DNA from: G963669295 sp963669295
GTDB lineage: Bacteria; Bacteroidota; Bacteroidia; Flavobacteriales_D; CALLUQ01
Direction of reading: 5' to 3'
Assembly (NCBI GenBank): GCA_963669295.1
Contig: OY769938.1
Span: 2,976,001-3,040,000, forward strand
DNA: 64,000 nt
Both the position numbers and the translations under genes were made by a program. Shown one piece after another: positions 24,153-33,420 of the stretch. The notes under the pieces were generated by a model, which had not been told where the DNA came from, made no database searches, and saw nothing but the letters and a program-made list of their open reading frames with translations. Position 1 is the stretch's first letter; each line of letters opens with the position of its first letter.

Positions 24153-24174
24153 TGCAGTGAAATGCGATTCGGAT

Positions 24175-24188
24175 AAAACGTAGGTTTG
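24175..24188. promoter_or_regulatory. Overlapping divergent -7 elements
   Basis: On the plus strand TAGGTTTG (24181-24188) is an exact -7 match serving the gene at 24223. On the minus strand TACGTTTT (24182-24175) differs from consensus only at the last base and lies 22 bp before the GT39 ATG at 24152. The two elements overlap by two bases, so polymerase bound to one would exclude the other. Confidence 0.5.
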
Positions 24189-24195
24189 TATATTG

Positions 24196-24209
24196 TGATA
24201 AAATTATCA
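24196..24209. promoter_or_regulatory. Dyad (possible operator) in the divergent intergenic region
   Basis: TGATAA-AA-TTATCA has perfect 6-bp arms around two bases, at the predicted start point of the plus-strand transcript. A dimeric regulator could bind here; no regulator gene is nearby. Confidence 0.35.
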
Positions 24210-24222
24210 TAAATATTGTGGA

Positions 24223-26058
24223 TTGTTGACTGCTCTGGGGAAAATATTCATTAAGCATTGCTGTGAAACCATCTTGTTGGTTTGTCTTATTGCCTTTTTC
24301 TGCACCAAGCATACCTACGAAGAAGACGATCGGGTAATTGTTGGCGATGGAAAAGGATACTATGCCTACCTGCCTGCAGTATTCATTTATGGTGATTTGG
24401 AATATCAATTTGTCGATAGCATGGAGCAACAGTATTATCCAGCTGATGGTTCCACTTACAAGAATTTCAAATACGAATACAAAGGAGAAAGCGTTAATAA
24501 AACATTCAGTGGTATTTCGTTGTTGTGGCTTCCCTTTTTTCTACTGGCTCATTTCCTTAGTTTTTTACTCGGCTATCCCACCGACGGGTATTCTCTATTG
24601 TATCAATATGCAATAGGGGTTGCGGCTATTTTTTATTTATGGTGGGGGTGCCGACTGTTGCGTCAACTGTTGTTGAAATTTAAGGCATCGGATGCGTTGG
24701 CAGCATGGGTATTGTACGCGTTGGTGTTTGGAACCAATTTGCTGTTTTATACCCTGTGGGATCCTTCGCTGACGCATGTATATAACTTCTTTCTCATTGC
24801 GGCCTTTTTATTCCTCGCACACCGTGTATTTGAACGCTACCGACGAAAGAATGCGGTATTGGCTTCTTTTGTATTGGGAGCCATTGTTGCTACCCGGCCC
24901 CAGGATGGGTTGATTGTGTTTGCCTTGCCTTTTATTGCTGGTAGCTTTTCAAAGCTGATTGGCGGGTTTACTCAATGGCTAAAGGATTGGAGGGGAGTGC
25001 TGATGAGCTTGGTGGCTGGAGGTGCGGTATTGATGATCCCTGTACTTTTTTGGTATGCACAAACCGGATATTTGGTGGTGTATTCGTATGGAGAAGAAGG
25101 GTTTAACTTTTCCGACCCCCATTGGATTGATGTGTTGTTCAGCTATCGCAAAGGGTGGTTTGTATATACTCCTCTGGCTTTTTTCGCCATGCTGGGTTTT
25201 GTAACGTTGCTTCTGCAAAATCGTTTTCGCTTTTTTTCGCTAGGGTTGTTCTTTTTTCTGGTGCTGTTTGTGTTGTCGAGCTGGTGGTGTTGGTGGTATG
25301 GTGCATGTTTTGGACAACGGGCTTTCATCGATTTTTATGCACTCATTGCTATTTTACTGGTGTTGGCGTATCGTTTATTGCAAAAGGTGCGCTTGTTGCA
25401 GTACCTGTTTACTTTACTTTTGTTGTTGTGCATAGGGTTGAATGTAGTGCAAAGCTACCAACACCGGGCATGGATTTTACCTAGCGACCAGGTGAACAAA
25501 GAAGCCTACTGGGGTACTTTTTTAGTATTGGAACGTAAGTCTCGAATTTGGATTCATGAAGCGGATGTATTGCAACGTGTTACCTTTTTTAACGATCTGG
25601 AAAAGTATGTGAACGATGCTCCACCGGATACAGTGCATTGGATCAATATCAATCATTGGAGCACTGATATTGCTTTTTCTGGCCAGCTGTCGTCAAAAAT
25701 TAATGAAGACACTGCTTATAGCATTGGCATGAAAGAACCCATTGCTCCTTACCTGCACTCCGATAGTGCGGTGGTAAAGGTAAGTGCCATGGTATGGCAA
25801 AGTTCTGATACCACCGATACCCGGTTGGTGATTGAATTTTGGCCAGAAGATGCTCCTGGGGTGCAATCTTACCAGTATGAACCGCATCATATTCGCGAGT
25901 TTTATAAAAAAGAGGAATGGGTGCGTTTAGAGTATGTGGCACGTGTGCCTCAATTGCAATCAGAGCAAGATGTATTGGGCGTATATTTTTGGAACCCCGA
26001 CCATAAGGATTCGGTGTATGTAGATGATTTGAAAGTAGAAGTAATTTCGTACAAGTAG
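24223..26058 (+). CDS. Polytopic membrane protein, GT-C-like, with C-terminal beta-domain
   Basis: 611 residues from a TTG; no ATG occurs near the N-terminus. About eleven hydrophobic spans occupy 10-~415. After the first span comes a periplasmic loop with GDGKGYYAYLPAVFIYGDL-type sequence (D42, Y46, Y47, P51), which is conserved in a Bacteroidota family I know only as hypothetical. Residues ~470-611 are soluble and beta-rich, ending VLGVYFWNPDHKDSVYVDDL, similar in pattern to the end of the divergent GT39 protein. Probably an envelope glycosyltransferase or carrier. Its stop codon lies in a small palindrome (26052-26066) shared with the convergent GT2 gene. Confidence 0.7.
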   Translation: MLTALGKIFIKHCCETILLVCLIAFFCTKHTYEEDDRVIVGDGKGYYAYLPAVFIYGDLEYQFVDSMEQQYYPADGSTYKNFKYEYKGESVNKTFSGISLLWLPFFLLAHFLSFLLGYPTDGYSLLYQYAIGVAAIFYLWWGCRLLRQLLLKFKASDALAAWVLYALVFGTNLLFYTLWDPSLTHVYNFFLIAAFLFLAHRVFERYRRKNAVLASFVLGAIVATRPQDGLIVFALPFIAGSFSKLIGGFTQWLKDWRGVLMSLVAGGAVLMIPVLFWYAQTGYLVVYSYGEEGFNFSDPHWIDVLFSYRKGWFVYTPLAFFAMLGFVTLLLQNRFRFFSLGLFFFLVLFVLSSWWCWWYGACFGQRAFIDFYALIAILLVLAYRLLQKVRLLQYLFTLLLLLCIGLNVVQSYQHRAWILPSDQVNKEAYWGTFLVLERKSRIWIHEADVLQRVTFFNDLEKYVNDAPPDTVHWININHWSTDIAFSGQLSSKINEDTAYSIGMKEPIAPYLHSDSAVVKVSAMVWQSSDTTDTRLVIEFWPEDAPGVQSYQYEPHHIREFYKKEEWVRLEYVARVPQLQSEQDVLGVYFWNPDHKDSVYVDDLKVEVISYK

Positions 26059-26059
26059 C

Positions 26060-26779
26060 TTACTTGCTGAACCATCCATACTTAATGATACAGTACATGG
26101 CACGTACCCCATCAGTCCATCCAATTTTTTTACCCTGTTCGTGTTGTCGGGCTTTAAAGGTGATGGGTACTTCTTTGAATTTTGTGTCTTTCAACTTTGC
26201 CAGTTTGGCGGTAATTTCTGGCTCAAACCCAAATCGTTGTTCTTTTAAGCGAATGTTTTTAATGGTTTCGGTAGGGATGAGTTTGTAGCATGTTTCCATG
26301 TCGGTAATCTTAATGCCAAAAACCACATTCGACAATCCGGTAAGGAACTTGTTGGCCATTTTTTGTAGGGCCGTACTGTTGTCGTTTTGTTTATTCAAAA
26401 ATCGCGACCCGTATACCACATTGGCTTCACCGTCTAAAATTGGTTGAAGCAGGCGGTTATATTCTTCCGGGTTCAACTCCAAATCAGCATCTTGCATGAT
26501 GACATAATCGCCAGTGGCCAGTCGCAACCCGGTATGAATGGCTGCACCTTTTCCCTGGTTAATGGCATGGGTTTCTACCACTGCTTCCACTTCGGGAAAC
26601 CGCGCTACCACTTCTTCAATCTTTTGCAAGCTGTTGTCGCTAGAGCGATCGTTGATGACGATGATTTCCTTGCTGATGTTGTTCACCAAAGCTACATTCA
26701 CTACCCGTTCAAACACCTCTTGAATGGTGCTCTCTTCGTTGTAAACAGGAATAATGATCGATAGTTTTGTAATCATCAA
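26060..26779 (-). CDS. GT2 glycosyltransferase, polyprenyl-phosphate sugar synthase-like
   Basis: 239 residues, one GT-A domain of family 2. Seen: LSIIIPVYNEESTIQEVFER, IIVINDRSSDNSL, NQGKGAAIHTGL, the metal-binding QDADLELNPEEY, VVYGSRF, and DMETCYKL near 160. These match dolichol-phosphate-mannose (DPM1-like) synthases that load a sugar on a polyprenyl phosphate. No membrane spans. It overlaps rlmB by four bases (ATGA) as the last gene of the ung operon and converges on the GT-C-like gene, for which it may make the donor. Confidence 0.88.
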   Translation of the reverse strand: MMITKLSIIIPVYNEESTIQEVFERVVNVALVNNISKEIIVINDRSSDNSLQKIEEVVARFPEVEAVVETHAINQGKGAAIHTGLRLATGDYVIMQDADLELNPEEYNRLLQPILDGEANVVYGSRFLNKQNDNSTALQKMANKFLTGLSNVVFGIKITDMETCYKLIPTETIKNIRLKEQRFGFEPEITAKLAKLKDTKFKEVPITFKARQHEQGKKIGWTDGVRAMYCIIKYGWFSK

Positions 26780-27519
26780 ATGCTCAAGTCTCGTTGTCGT
26801 ACCAACTCGTACAAGATGACTCCGGTAGCTACAGAAACGTTGAATGACGCAATGTGACCTCTCATTGGGATTTTAGCACAAACTGTACTTCTTTTGATGT
26901 ACTCGCCAGATATCCCGTCTTCTTCCGAACCCATAATGATGAGTGTTGGCAGGGCAAAGTTAACATTGTAAATGACATTATCCGTTTTTTCGGTACAGGC
27001 CACTATTTGTAGTCCACATTCAGTGAGGTACTCAATGGTGTTTTTCAGGTTGTGTGCCCTACATACTGGAATTCGGTGCAGTGCCCCTGCCGATGTTTTT
27101 ACCGCGTCGGAGGTGATGAGTGCACTTCCTTTTTCAGGAATAATGATGGCATCTATGCCCATGCATTCGGCTGTTCGTGCAATGGCTCCAAAATTACGCA
27201 CATCAGTAATTCGGTCGAGCATCAACAGGGCAGGTGTTTTTCCAGCTTCGTAAATGGTGGGCAACAGTTGCTCTATCGTATGGTAAGTTACGGGCGAAAG
27301 AAAGCAAACCACTCCCTGGTGATTTTTCCGAGTAACACGGTTCAATTTTTCAATGGGAACAAATTGGTAGGGAATGTCATTGGCTTTTAGCAACGAGTGC
27401 AATTCTTTCCAAAGATCACCTTGCAATCCCTTTTGTACCATTAGCTTATTTACTTCTTTGCCAGAGTCAATAGCTTCTATTACGGCACGAATGCCAAATA
27501 TGAAATCTTTATCTGTCAT
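26776..27519 (-). CDS. rlmB: 23S rRNA (guanosine-2'-O)-methyltransferase RlmB-like (TrmH/SpoU family)
   Basis: 247 residues. N-terminal substrate-binding domain (IFGIRAVIEAIDSGKEVNKL; TRKNHQGVVCF) and C-terminal SPOUT trefoil-knot domain with motif 1 LDRITDVRNFGAIARTAE, motif 2 LIIMGSEEDGIS and motif 3 IPMRGHIASFNVSVATGVIL. It uses S-adenosylmethionine to methylate a ribose in rRNA; assignment to G2251 rests on the RlmB-like N-terminal domain. It lies two bases after the GWxTD gene and overlaps the GT2 gene. Confidence 0.9.
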   Translation of the reverse strand: MTDKDFIFGIRAVIEAIDSGKEVNKLMVQKGLQGDLWKELHSLLKANDIPYQFVPIEKLNRVTRKNHQGVVCFLSPVTYHTIEQLLPTIYEAGKTPALLMLDRITDVRNFGAIARTAECMGIDAIIIPEKGSALITSDAVKTSAGALHRIPVCRAHNLKNTIEYLTECGLQIVACTEKTDNVIYNVNFALPTLIIMGSEEDGISGEYIKRSTVCAKIPMRGHIASFNVSVATGVILYELVRQRDLSI

Positions 27520-27520
27520 A

Positions 27521-28792
27521 TCAATTGGTGGAGAATACCCGTCCCTGTCGCCAACTTTCTACCGCCCGGTACCAATTGGATTTATAGATCTGGTTGCGCG
27601 AAAGCGCATAATCGTTATCAGTAAAAGGGTTTTTTACCTTGCGAAAATTAAAGGTAATAGACATCATGTTGTTTTCTTCGCCATATACCCATGTTTCGTT
27701 GGTCTTGGTTTTGTAGATGGCATTGGGAGTGCCATAAATAATGTAAATCAATCCCCTGTCGGTTTTCCAGCCTTCAAGGTAGGAAGTAAAGTATGTGTTG
27801 GCATCTTGCACCCTGTTGTAAAAGCTGCGAATTACCTCACGAGCACGCTCCTTGCTACCGGCCCTATCCAGCCAAAACTCATCCAATGCCTTTTTCATGT
27901 CTTCTTCCGAAGTGATGCCGCTGTATTCTTTCTCAGAGGTAAGGTAGCGCATGGGGGGCAACATGGTTTCAATGCGATTAATTTTAGGGTATTCGCCACT
28001 AAAACTAAAGAGGGTAAGCCCTTCTTTGTTACTGGTGTCTAACTGCAAGTGTACGAATCCCTGGTAGGGCACCTCAAGTTCAATTGACCCAATAGGGTTT
28101 TGCACTTCAAAAAGGCTATCGGCTTCGTAGTTAAATGGCTTGCTGTTTTGCGTAGAAAATGGAGGTGCCGCCAGTGGAAATTCACGGTTGTAATAGCGCC
28201 CAAACACTTTGGTGCCAGGCTTATTGGTTTCGATAAGCACAGGTCCTTGCTGATTGTTCAGTACATTGTTGAATAAAGGCAATCCACTTTCTCGGTCTTT
28301 CACTAAAAAGTTTTGACGGGAGTTGGGAGTGGTCTTATCTACATTGACATACGCAACACTGGTTTGTTGTCGATTGATATCAACAGCTTTAATTTGTACA
28401 GTGTATTCTGCCTTTGACTTTAGTGGAATACTCACTTTACCAATCAAGTTTTTCTGTACCTGTTGATTATCGGTGTCAATAACTACCGTGGAGGAACTAT
28501 CGATGAGGGCATCGGAATCGATGGAAGAATATATTTGATAGCTAATTTTTACTGCGGCAGAAAAAGGTTTGGCCTTGCTTTCGCGTACGTATAACAATTC
28601 GCCAGTATTGATTTTGAAATAGAGTTGCGAACTGTCGGGCGATTCGTGGTAAACCATGAACTCAGGATGCAACGTAAAGGCACGCTTGTCGTATAGGTAC
28701 GAAAAGTTATTGTTGGTGCCCCGGTAGGTAGTACAACCCATCACTGCTAAAAACAGCGCTAAACAAAACCATATGCCCATGCGTTGTTTCAT
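27521..28792 (-). CDS. GWxTD domain lipoprotein
   Basis: 423 residues. Lipobox AVMGC with C20. The N-terminal ~300 residues are beta-rich. The C-terminal 83 residues begin at 341 with the defining GWKTDRGLIYIIYGTPN, followed by ETWVY and a conserved aromatic stretch (NWYRAVESWRQGRVF). GWxTD proteins are found in Bacteroidota and related phyla; function is unknown, but many are membrane-attached. It overlaps rmuC by four bases (ATGA) and is followed by rlmB after two bases. Confidence 0.88.
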   Translation of the reverse strand: MKQRMGIWFCLALFLAVMGCTTYRGTNNNFSYLYDKRAFTLHPEFMVYHESPDSSQLYFKINTGELLYVRESKAKPFSAAVKISYQIYSSIDSDALIDSSSTVVIDTDNQQVQKNLIGKVSIPLKSKAEYTVQIKAVDINRQQTSVAYVNVDKTTPNSRQNFLVKDRESGLPLFNNVLNNQQGPVLIETNKPGTKVFGRYYNREFPLAAPPFSTQNSKPFNYEADSLFEVQNPIGSIELEVPYQGFVHLQLDTSNKEGLTLFSFSGEYPKINRIETMLPPMRYLTSEKEYSGITSEEDMKKALDEFWLDRAGSKERAREVIRSFYNRVQDANTYFTSYLEGWKTDRGLIYIIYGTPNAIYKTKTNETWVYGEENNMMSITFNFRKVKNPFTDNDYALSRNQIYKSNWYRAVESWRQGRVFSTN

Positions 28793-30081
28793 TCTTCAGG
28801 TGATTGGGGTGTTGTATCAATAATTTCACCGCTTTCGTTTGCCGACCTTTCTACTAACGTAGCATTAATAGATTTAGTGGTTTTGGCTCCAAGTTTCTTA
28901 ATGTCTTCTGCTCTTTTTACCAGGTTGCCTTTTCCTGTTGAAAGTTTATTCATGGCACCTTCGTAATGTTTCTTGGCGGAGTCCATTCGCTTGCCTACTT
29001 CAATCAAATCATCTACAAAGCCGCTAAACTTATCGTACAAGGCGCCACTTTGTCGGGCAATTTCAAGTACATTTTTCTTTTGATCCTCTTGTCGCCATAT
29101 GGAAGATACCGTACTCATAGTGGCCAATAGGGTAGAGGTGGTTACCATCACAATGTTTTTGTCTAACGCATCAAGGTATAGCTTTTCATCGTGTTGCAGG
29201 GCTAAAGAGAACGCTGGCTCAATAGGAATGTACATCAATACATAGTCAGGAGTATTGATGTCGTATAGGTTGTGGTACTTTTTTTCGCCCAGTTCTTTGA
29301 TGTGCTTTTTGATGCTGAGCAAATGATTTTTTAAGTGCACCTGTTGCTCTTCCTCCTCTTCACTTCTATAAAATGCTTCGTAGGCAGTGAGCGATACTTT
29401 TGAGTCGATGACCAGGTTCTTATTGTCGGGAAGTTTGATGATAAAGTCGGGGCGTTGTAAGTTGCCGTCTTCGTCTTTAAAGGTTTGTTGCGTGGCGTAG
29501 TGAATGTCTTTCTGCAACCCGGCCTTTTCTAAGATAAGCTCCAACCGTTGCTCGCCCCAGTCGCCTTGCACCTTGCTGTCGCCTTTAAGAGCGCGGGTAA
29601 GGTTCAGGGCTTCTTCACTCATTTGCTTGTTCAGCTCAGCCAGCCCTTTAATTTGTTGAATCAAGGCCGAGCGCCCTTCGGTTTCCTTGAGGTATTTTTC
29701 TTCTACTTGTTTTTCAAAGCTGGTAATCTTTTCTTTCAGCGGGTTGAGGAGCACGTCGAGGTTAGCTTTGTTTTGCTGTGTGAATTTCTCTGAGTTTTTT
29801 TCCAGGATTTCGTTGGCGAGATTCTTGAATTCTGCCTTGAATTGTTGTTGCATGGTAGCCCACTCTTGTTGCTGTTCCTCCAATTTTTCTTGTAAGCTTT
29901 GATGCCTGGTTTTCCAGGAGGCCAGGTCGGCAATAAGTGTTTTGTTTTCTTCTACCAGGCCGCTATTGTCCTCAGTAGGAAGCACCGGTGTGCTTTTTTT
30001 ACGCCAGTAAGAAAGGGCCACGAAGTATCCCAACGCACCTCCCACAGCAATTCCAATGATTAAATAAACAAATGGCTCCAT
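28789..30081 (-). CDS. rmuC: DNA recombination protein RmuC
   Basis: 430 residues. An N-terminal membrane anchor (about 4-26), a long coiled coil (about 40-170, rich in Glu, Lys and Gln) and the RmuC domain (about 170-385) with GDWGEQRLELILEKAGL, PDFIIKLPDNKNLVIDSKVSL and VLMYIPIEPAFSLAL. RmuC limits DNA inversions at short inverted repeats, with a predicted nuclease-like core. A possible promoter (TAATTTTA, minus strand 30107-30100) sits 19 bp before the ATG in the 60-nt gap. Confidence 0.93.
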   Translation of the reverse strand: MEPFVYLIIGIAVGGALGYFVALSYWRKKSTPVLPTEDNSGLVEENKTLIADLASWKTRHQSLQEKLEEQQQEWATMQQQFKAEFKNLANEILEKNSEKFTQQNKANLDVLLNPLKEKITSFEKQVEEKYLKETEGRSALIQQIKGLAELNKQMSEEALNLTRALKGDSKVQGDWGEQRLELILEKAGLQKDIHYATQQTFKDEDGNLQRPDFIIKLPDNKNLVIDSKVSLTAYEAFYRSEEEEEQQVHLKNHLLSIKKHIKELGEKKYHNLYDINTPDYVLMYIPIEPAFSLALQHDEKLYLDALDKNIVMVTTSTLLATMSTVSSIWRQEDQKKNVLEIARQSGALYDKFSGFVDDLIEVGKRMDSAKKHYEGAMNKLSTGKGNLVKRAEDIKKLGAKTTKSINATLVERSANESGEIIDTTPQSPEE

Positions 30082-30140
30082 TCAACTATTGTCTAAGGGT
30101 AAAATTATTAAATAATTTTAGGTGAATGGGAGGAATTGCA

Positions 30141-30770
30141 TTAATTGTTGAGAATGACCACATACATTCCTTCTTGTACTGCTTCATACAGGTCGGCTAC
30201 TTCTGTATTTTTCATTCGAATACAACCATGTGATGCAGGAGTCCCCAACAAGCCTTCTTCGGGGGTGCCATGAATGTATATGCACCGGCTTTTGGAGTCG
30301 TTGCGGCCTCCTCTGTTCAATCCTGATTCCATGCCCTTTAACCACAAAATTCGGGTCGTAACATCATCAGTATTGGTGCTTGTAGGTGCTGTAACAATAG
30401 TAGCAACTCGTCCTGTGTTTCTGCGTTCTTTGAAGATGGTGCCTATGGGTGCTCCATCACCAATTTTGGTATCAATGGTGTGGAGGCCAATAGGTGTTTT
30501 TTCGCTGCCACTTTCGCAGCCAATGCCATATTTAGAAGTAGAGATATTAAAGGTACCTACGATGCGGTGGTTTTTAACGTGAAACAATTGTTGACGCTGT
30601 ACAGCCACATACAGGAATTCGTTGAAGGTTTTATTGGCGTATTTAATGGAGAGGTAATCGAGCAAAAACTCTACAAGTCCGCTTTTATCTGAGGTGTTGG
30701 GCGAACGAAATCCAGTGCATAGCAGCAGCAATAAAAGACCGGTAATTATGGTATTTTTTCGAACATTCAT
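30141..30770 (-). CDS. L,D-transpeptidase (YkuD domain)
   Basis: 209 residues. An N-terminal hydrophobic segment (about 8-20) is a signal peptide or anchor; there is no clear lipobox. The YkuD core shows VAVQRQQLFHVKNHRIVGTF, KTPIGLHTI, and the catalytic motif with H167 (YIHGTP), S180-H181-G-C183 (ASHGCIRM), C183 being the nucleophile. Such enzymes make 3-3 peptidoglycan crosslinks or attach proteins to it. It lies 22 nt after the Omp85-family gene on the same strand. Confidence 0.92.
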   Translation of the reverse strand: MNVRKNTIITGLLLLLLCTGFRSPNTSDKSGLVEFLLDYLSIKYANKTFNEFLYVAVQRQQLFHVKNHRIVGTFNISTSKYGIGCESGSEKTPIGLHTIDTKIGDGAPIGTIFKERRNTGRVATIVTAPTSTNTDDVTTRILWLKGMESGLNRGGRNDSKSRCIYIHGTPEEGLLGTPASHGCIRMKNTEVADLYEAVQEGMYVVILNN

Positions 30771-30791
30771 GCAGCAAACGAATGTAGCGGT

Positions 30792-32546
30792 TTAGAAGAA
30801 ATTAACAAAGCCAAAGTGAATTTTCGCGGCCCTAAACAGGATAGGATTATCAAATTGCTTGCCCAGGGCATAATTGATGGAGAAGATGCCGGCCTTTGTT
30901 TCAAAACTAATGCCAGTTCCAAAGCCAATTGGGGTATCAGTAATGAGTGTTTCTACACTTCTGTTTTCGTAATAGGCGCCATCTACAAATAAATATAAGT
31001 TAGAATTTTGTTCAAGCAAAAAGCGGTATTCAAGTGTGCCGATGTAATACGACGATGCAGTGATGGATTCTTCATCGAAACCTCGTAAAGTTTTGATGCC
31101 TCCAATGCGATACATTTCATTGATGAACAGGTTTTCGTTGAACATATACGCAGCATTAAGTCCAACGTTTACAGTACTCCGGTTGCCAAGTGGCAAAAAA
31201 ACATCGCCAATAAAGTCGGCATGATACTGGGTAGATTTAAGGTCTACCCCATCGTAAATGTTCGGATTGGCTTCTTCCAAATCAGGGTTTTTTCGAATGA
31301 CTTTGCTGCCCACACCACCATTGAAAGTAACGGAAAACCCACGCCTCGGATTGAGCCGGTAATCGAGTTGCTCTTGCTTCAAACCAAAGCCATAGGTATT
31401 GGTAGATACATCGGCAAATGGAGGTAGTGTAGAGGAGAGCAGCAGGGTGGAGGTGCTGAGTAAGTTGGAGGTTTGGCTGTGTAAGAATATTTGGTAGTAA
31501 TTGCCTCCTGAGAGCAGGTATTGCAATCCTACATCGCGATTGAGCTCCAAAAAGGTGGTATCGCGCTTATACAATTTAAAGTTGAGGTCGATGCCAAAAG
31601 GACTATTGAACACAAAAGGATAGTTGAACTGAATTTTTAAGTCTTGTGTGTTGGTTTGCAACTTGCGCCAATTGAAATCGATGAGTTCTCCTCTTTTCAA
31701 GGCATTCTTTAATTTTAGTTTGGCATCACCGGTAAGGGTAATTTTCCCTGTTTCATCATCTGGCAATACCCCCAGTATACCATTGAATTGGCTGGCCTTT
31801 TTGCCTTCAAGGTAAAGGTAGAGGTCGGCTTTTTTTGGGGTGAAAACCACTTCGCCTGGCCGCACTTCTCGTATAAAGGGCAATTCCTTCAAGCGGGTGC
31901 TTACCTGTTTAATGGTGGTTTCATTGTACAGCATGCCAGCTTTAATGCCCAGGTAATTGTAAATGTAGATGGGGGCAATCTTTGCTTCTCCCTTCATAAT
32001 AATGCTGTCGATGGTAAGCAGCATGTTTTTTTCGAGGTGCAAAGCACCACTGAGTGTATTGTCTTGAAATTCAATGCTATCGAGTCGTACGGTAGCAAAG
32101 GGATACCCCCTATTTTCGTAATGGGCAATGAGCTTGCTGTAAAGCTTTTGTAATGCTGCCGGGCTCAATGCTTTGTTGTTGTACAGCTTATCGCGAAACC
32201 CAATTTCTGAAAGAATGCCTTCGTCTACATTGCCCTTGCTGAGCCGAGCCCATTTATATTGCTGTCCTACATGAACGAAGGCTGTGAGCAATTTTCCACT
32301 GTCTTGAATGCTATCGACAGACGCTGATAAAAAACCACTTTGGTAGAGGTCGGATAGGACGTTGGTTAATTCAGATTGGCGTTGCTTTTGGTCGTTGAAC
32401 TTTTTTTTGTAGTCAACAAATTCAGGCAATGGTTCACCGGTAGCATGGAGGGCAAGTTGCCACTCTTTTTGTGCACCAACATGCAAAGAGAGGCCGCACA
32501 ACAGCAATATTATTAAACCGGTTTTCACGCTTGTTTTTTGCATCAA
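30792..32546 (-). CDS. Omp85/BamA-family outer-membrane protein
   Basis: 584 residues. Signal peptide to about 25 (LHVGAQ). One or two POTRA-like regions (about 95-165 and 175-245, with YNYLGIKAGMLYNETTIKQV and RLKELPFIREV). The C-terminal ~330 residues form a 16-strand-type barrel with EYRFLLEQNSNLYLFVDGAYY-like strands, the RGFDEESI turn near 490 (the RGF motif that occludes the pore) and a final strand ending in FVNFF. Shorter than BamA with fewer POTRAs, so TamA-like or a specialised assembly factor. It lies 17 nt from ung and 22 nt from the L,D-transpeptidase gene. Confidence 0.85.
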   Translation of the reverse strand: MMQKTSVKTGLIILLLCGLSLHVGAQKEWQLALHATGEPLPEFVDYKKKFNDQKQRQSELTNVLSDLYQSGFLSASVDSIQDSGKLLTAFVHVGQQYKWARLSKGNVDEGILSEIGFRDKLYNNKALSPAALQKLYSKLIAHYENRGYPFATVRLDSIEFQDNTLSGALHLEKNMLLTIDSIIMKGEAKIAPIYIYNYLGIKAGMLYNETTIKQVSTRLKELPFIREVRPGEVVFTPKKADLYLYLEGKKASQFNGILGVLPDDETGKITLTGDAKLKLKNALKRGELIDFNWRKLQTNTQDLKIQFNYPFVFNSPFGIDLNFKLYKRDTTFLELNRDVGLQYLLSGGNYYQIFLHSQTSNLLSTSTLLLSSTLPPFADVSTNTYGFGLKQEQLDYRLNPRRGFSVTFNGGVGSKVIRKNPDLEEANPNIYDGVDLKSTQYHADFIGDVFLPLGNRSTVNVGLNAAYMFNENLFINEMYRIGGIKTLRGFDEESITASSYYIGTLEYRFLLEQNSNLYLFVDGAYYENRSVETLITDTPIGFGTGISFETKAGIFSINYALGKQFDNPILFRAAKIHFGFVNFF

Positions 32547-32563
32547 CGTTATCCATGGCGCAC

Positions 32564-33247
32564 TTATTCTAATGCCCAGTTAATTTCTTCTTTGCCCATT
32601 TGGCGCAACAGTGCATTGGCTTTTGAGAAATGCTTACACCCAAAGAACCCATATCGTGCGGAAAAGGGGGATGGATGAGGTGCTTTCAATACGTGGTGTT
32701 TGCTACCATCTACCAGTTCAGCCTTGGCTTGAGCAAATTTACCCCAAAGTAAGAAAATCAATCCGGTGTGCTGATCTGAAAGCTTTCGAATGATGCTGTC
32801 GGTAAAGGTTTCCCAACCTTGTTTTTGGTGCGATCCTGCCTGTGATTTGCGTACGGTAAGGGTGGCGTTGAGGAGAAGCACCCCCTGGTCGGCCCACTTC
32901 TCAAGGTTACCGGAAGTAGGGTATGGCATGCCTATGTCGGCATTCAATTCTTTAAAAATATTGACCAGCGATGGGGGGTGTTTAATGCCATCGGCTACCG
33001 AGAAGCAAAGTCCATTGGCCTGCCCAGGGCCATGGTAGGGATCTTGCCCAATAATAACCACTTTTACAGCGTGAAATGGGGTGTGGTCGAATGCCGCAAA
33101 AATGCGCGATCCTGGAGGGTACAGAATGTGCTGTTGCTTTTCGCGTTGTAAGAATAACTTTAGGGCTTTAAAATAGTCGGCATTGAACTGATCGATTAAC
33201 TGCTCTTTCCAGCTTTCTTCAATGGTTGGGTTGATTTGTTCGGCCAT
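32564..33247 (-). CDS. ung: Uracil-DNA glycosylase, family 1
   Basis: 227 residues from the ATG at 33247. It excises uracil from DNA in base-excision repair. Seen: the water-activating loop GQDPYHGPGQANGLCFSV with D69, and the leucine-intercalation loop HPSPFSARYGFFGCKHF with H191; also LLLNATLTVR. The longer frame back to 33295 was rejected because an exact promoter element (TAATTTTG, 33281-33274) lies between that ATG and this one. First gene of the minus-strand run down to 26060. Confidence 0.95.
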   Translation of the reverse strand: MAEQINPTIEESWKEQLIDQFNADYFKALKLFLQREKQQHILYPPGSRIFAAFDHTPFHAVKVVIIGQDPYHGPGQANGLCFSVADGIKHPPSLVNIFKELNADIGMPYPTSGNLEKWADQGVLLLNATLTVRKSQAGSHQKQGWETFTDSIIRKLSDQHTGLIFLLWGKFAQAKAELVDGSKHHVLKAPHPSPFSARYGFFGCKHFSKANALLRQMGKEEINWALE

Positions 33248-33273
33248 GTTTTTTGGTCTTTTTTTACCTCCAG

Positions 33274-33281
33274 CAAAATTA
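33274..33281 (-). promoter_or_regulatory. Promoter -7 element of ung
   Basis: TAATTTTG on the minus strand, an exact consensus match, predicts a start near 33269 and a leader of about 22 nt. It fixes the ung start at 33247. Confidence 0.65.
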
Positions 33282-33314
33282 ATAAACTCTTCCACACAAT
33301 AATTTCTAAAATAA

Positions 33315-33345
33315 TTTGGTTTAAATCTTAAATTACATATTTTTG
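33315..33345 (+). promoter_or_regulatory. Complete promoter of the small lipoprotein/ytxJ operon
   Basis: TTTG (33315-33318), 19 bp, then TATTTTTG (33338-33345): both elements match the Bacteroidota consensus. The leader to the ATG at 33421 would be about 70 nt, the longest seen in the window. Confidence 0.8.
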
Positions 33346-33420
33346 TAGCTAAAGCATAGGTGATTAAACAAATACCGCTGTGTTGCCTAAGCTCTGGCGA
33401 ATTTTATAAACCTGTATTGA

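Noticed and set aside
26052..26066. CAAGTA-GCT-TACTTG palindrome as a terminator
   Set aside because: Short stem with no T-tract; it spans the two convergent stop codons, so coding constraint explains part of it.
27374..28042. 222-residue open frame opposite rlmB and the GWxTD gene
   Set aside because: Spans two well-supported genes on the other strand and resembles no family.
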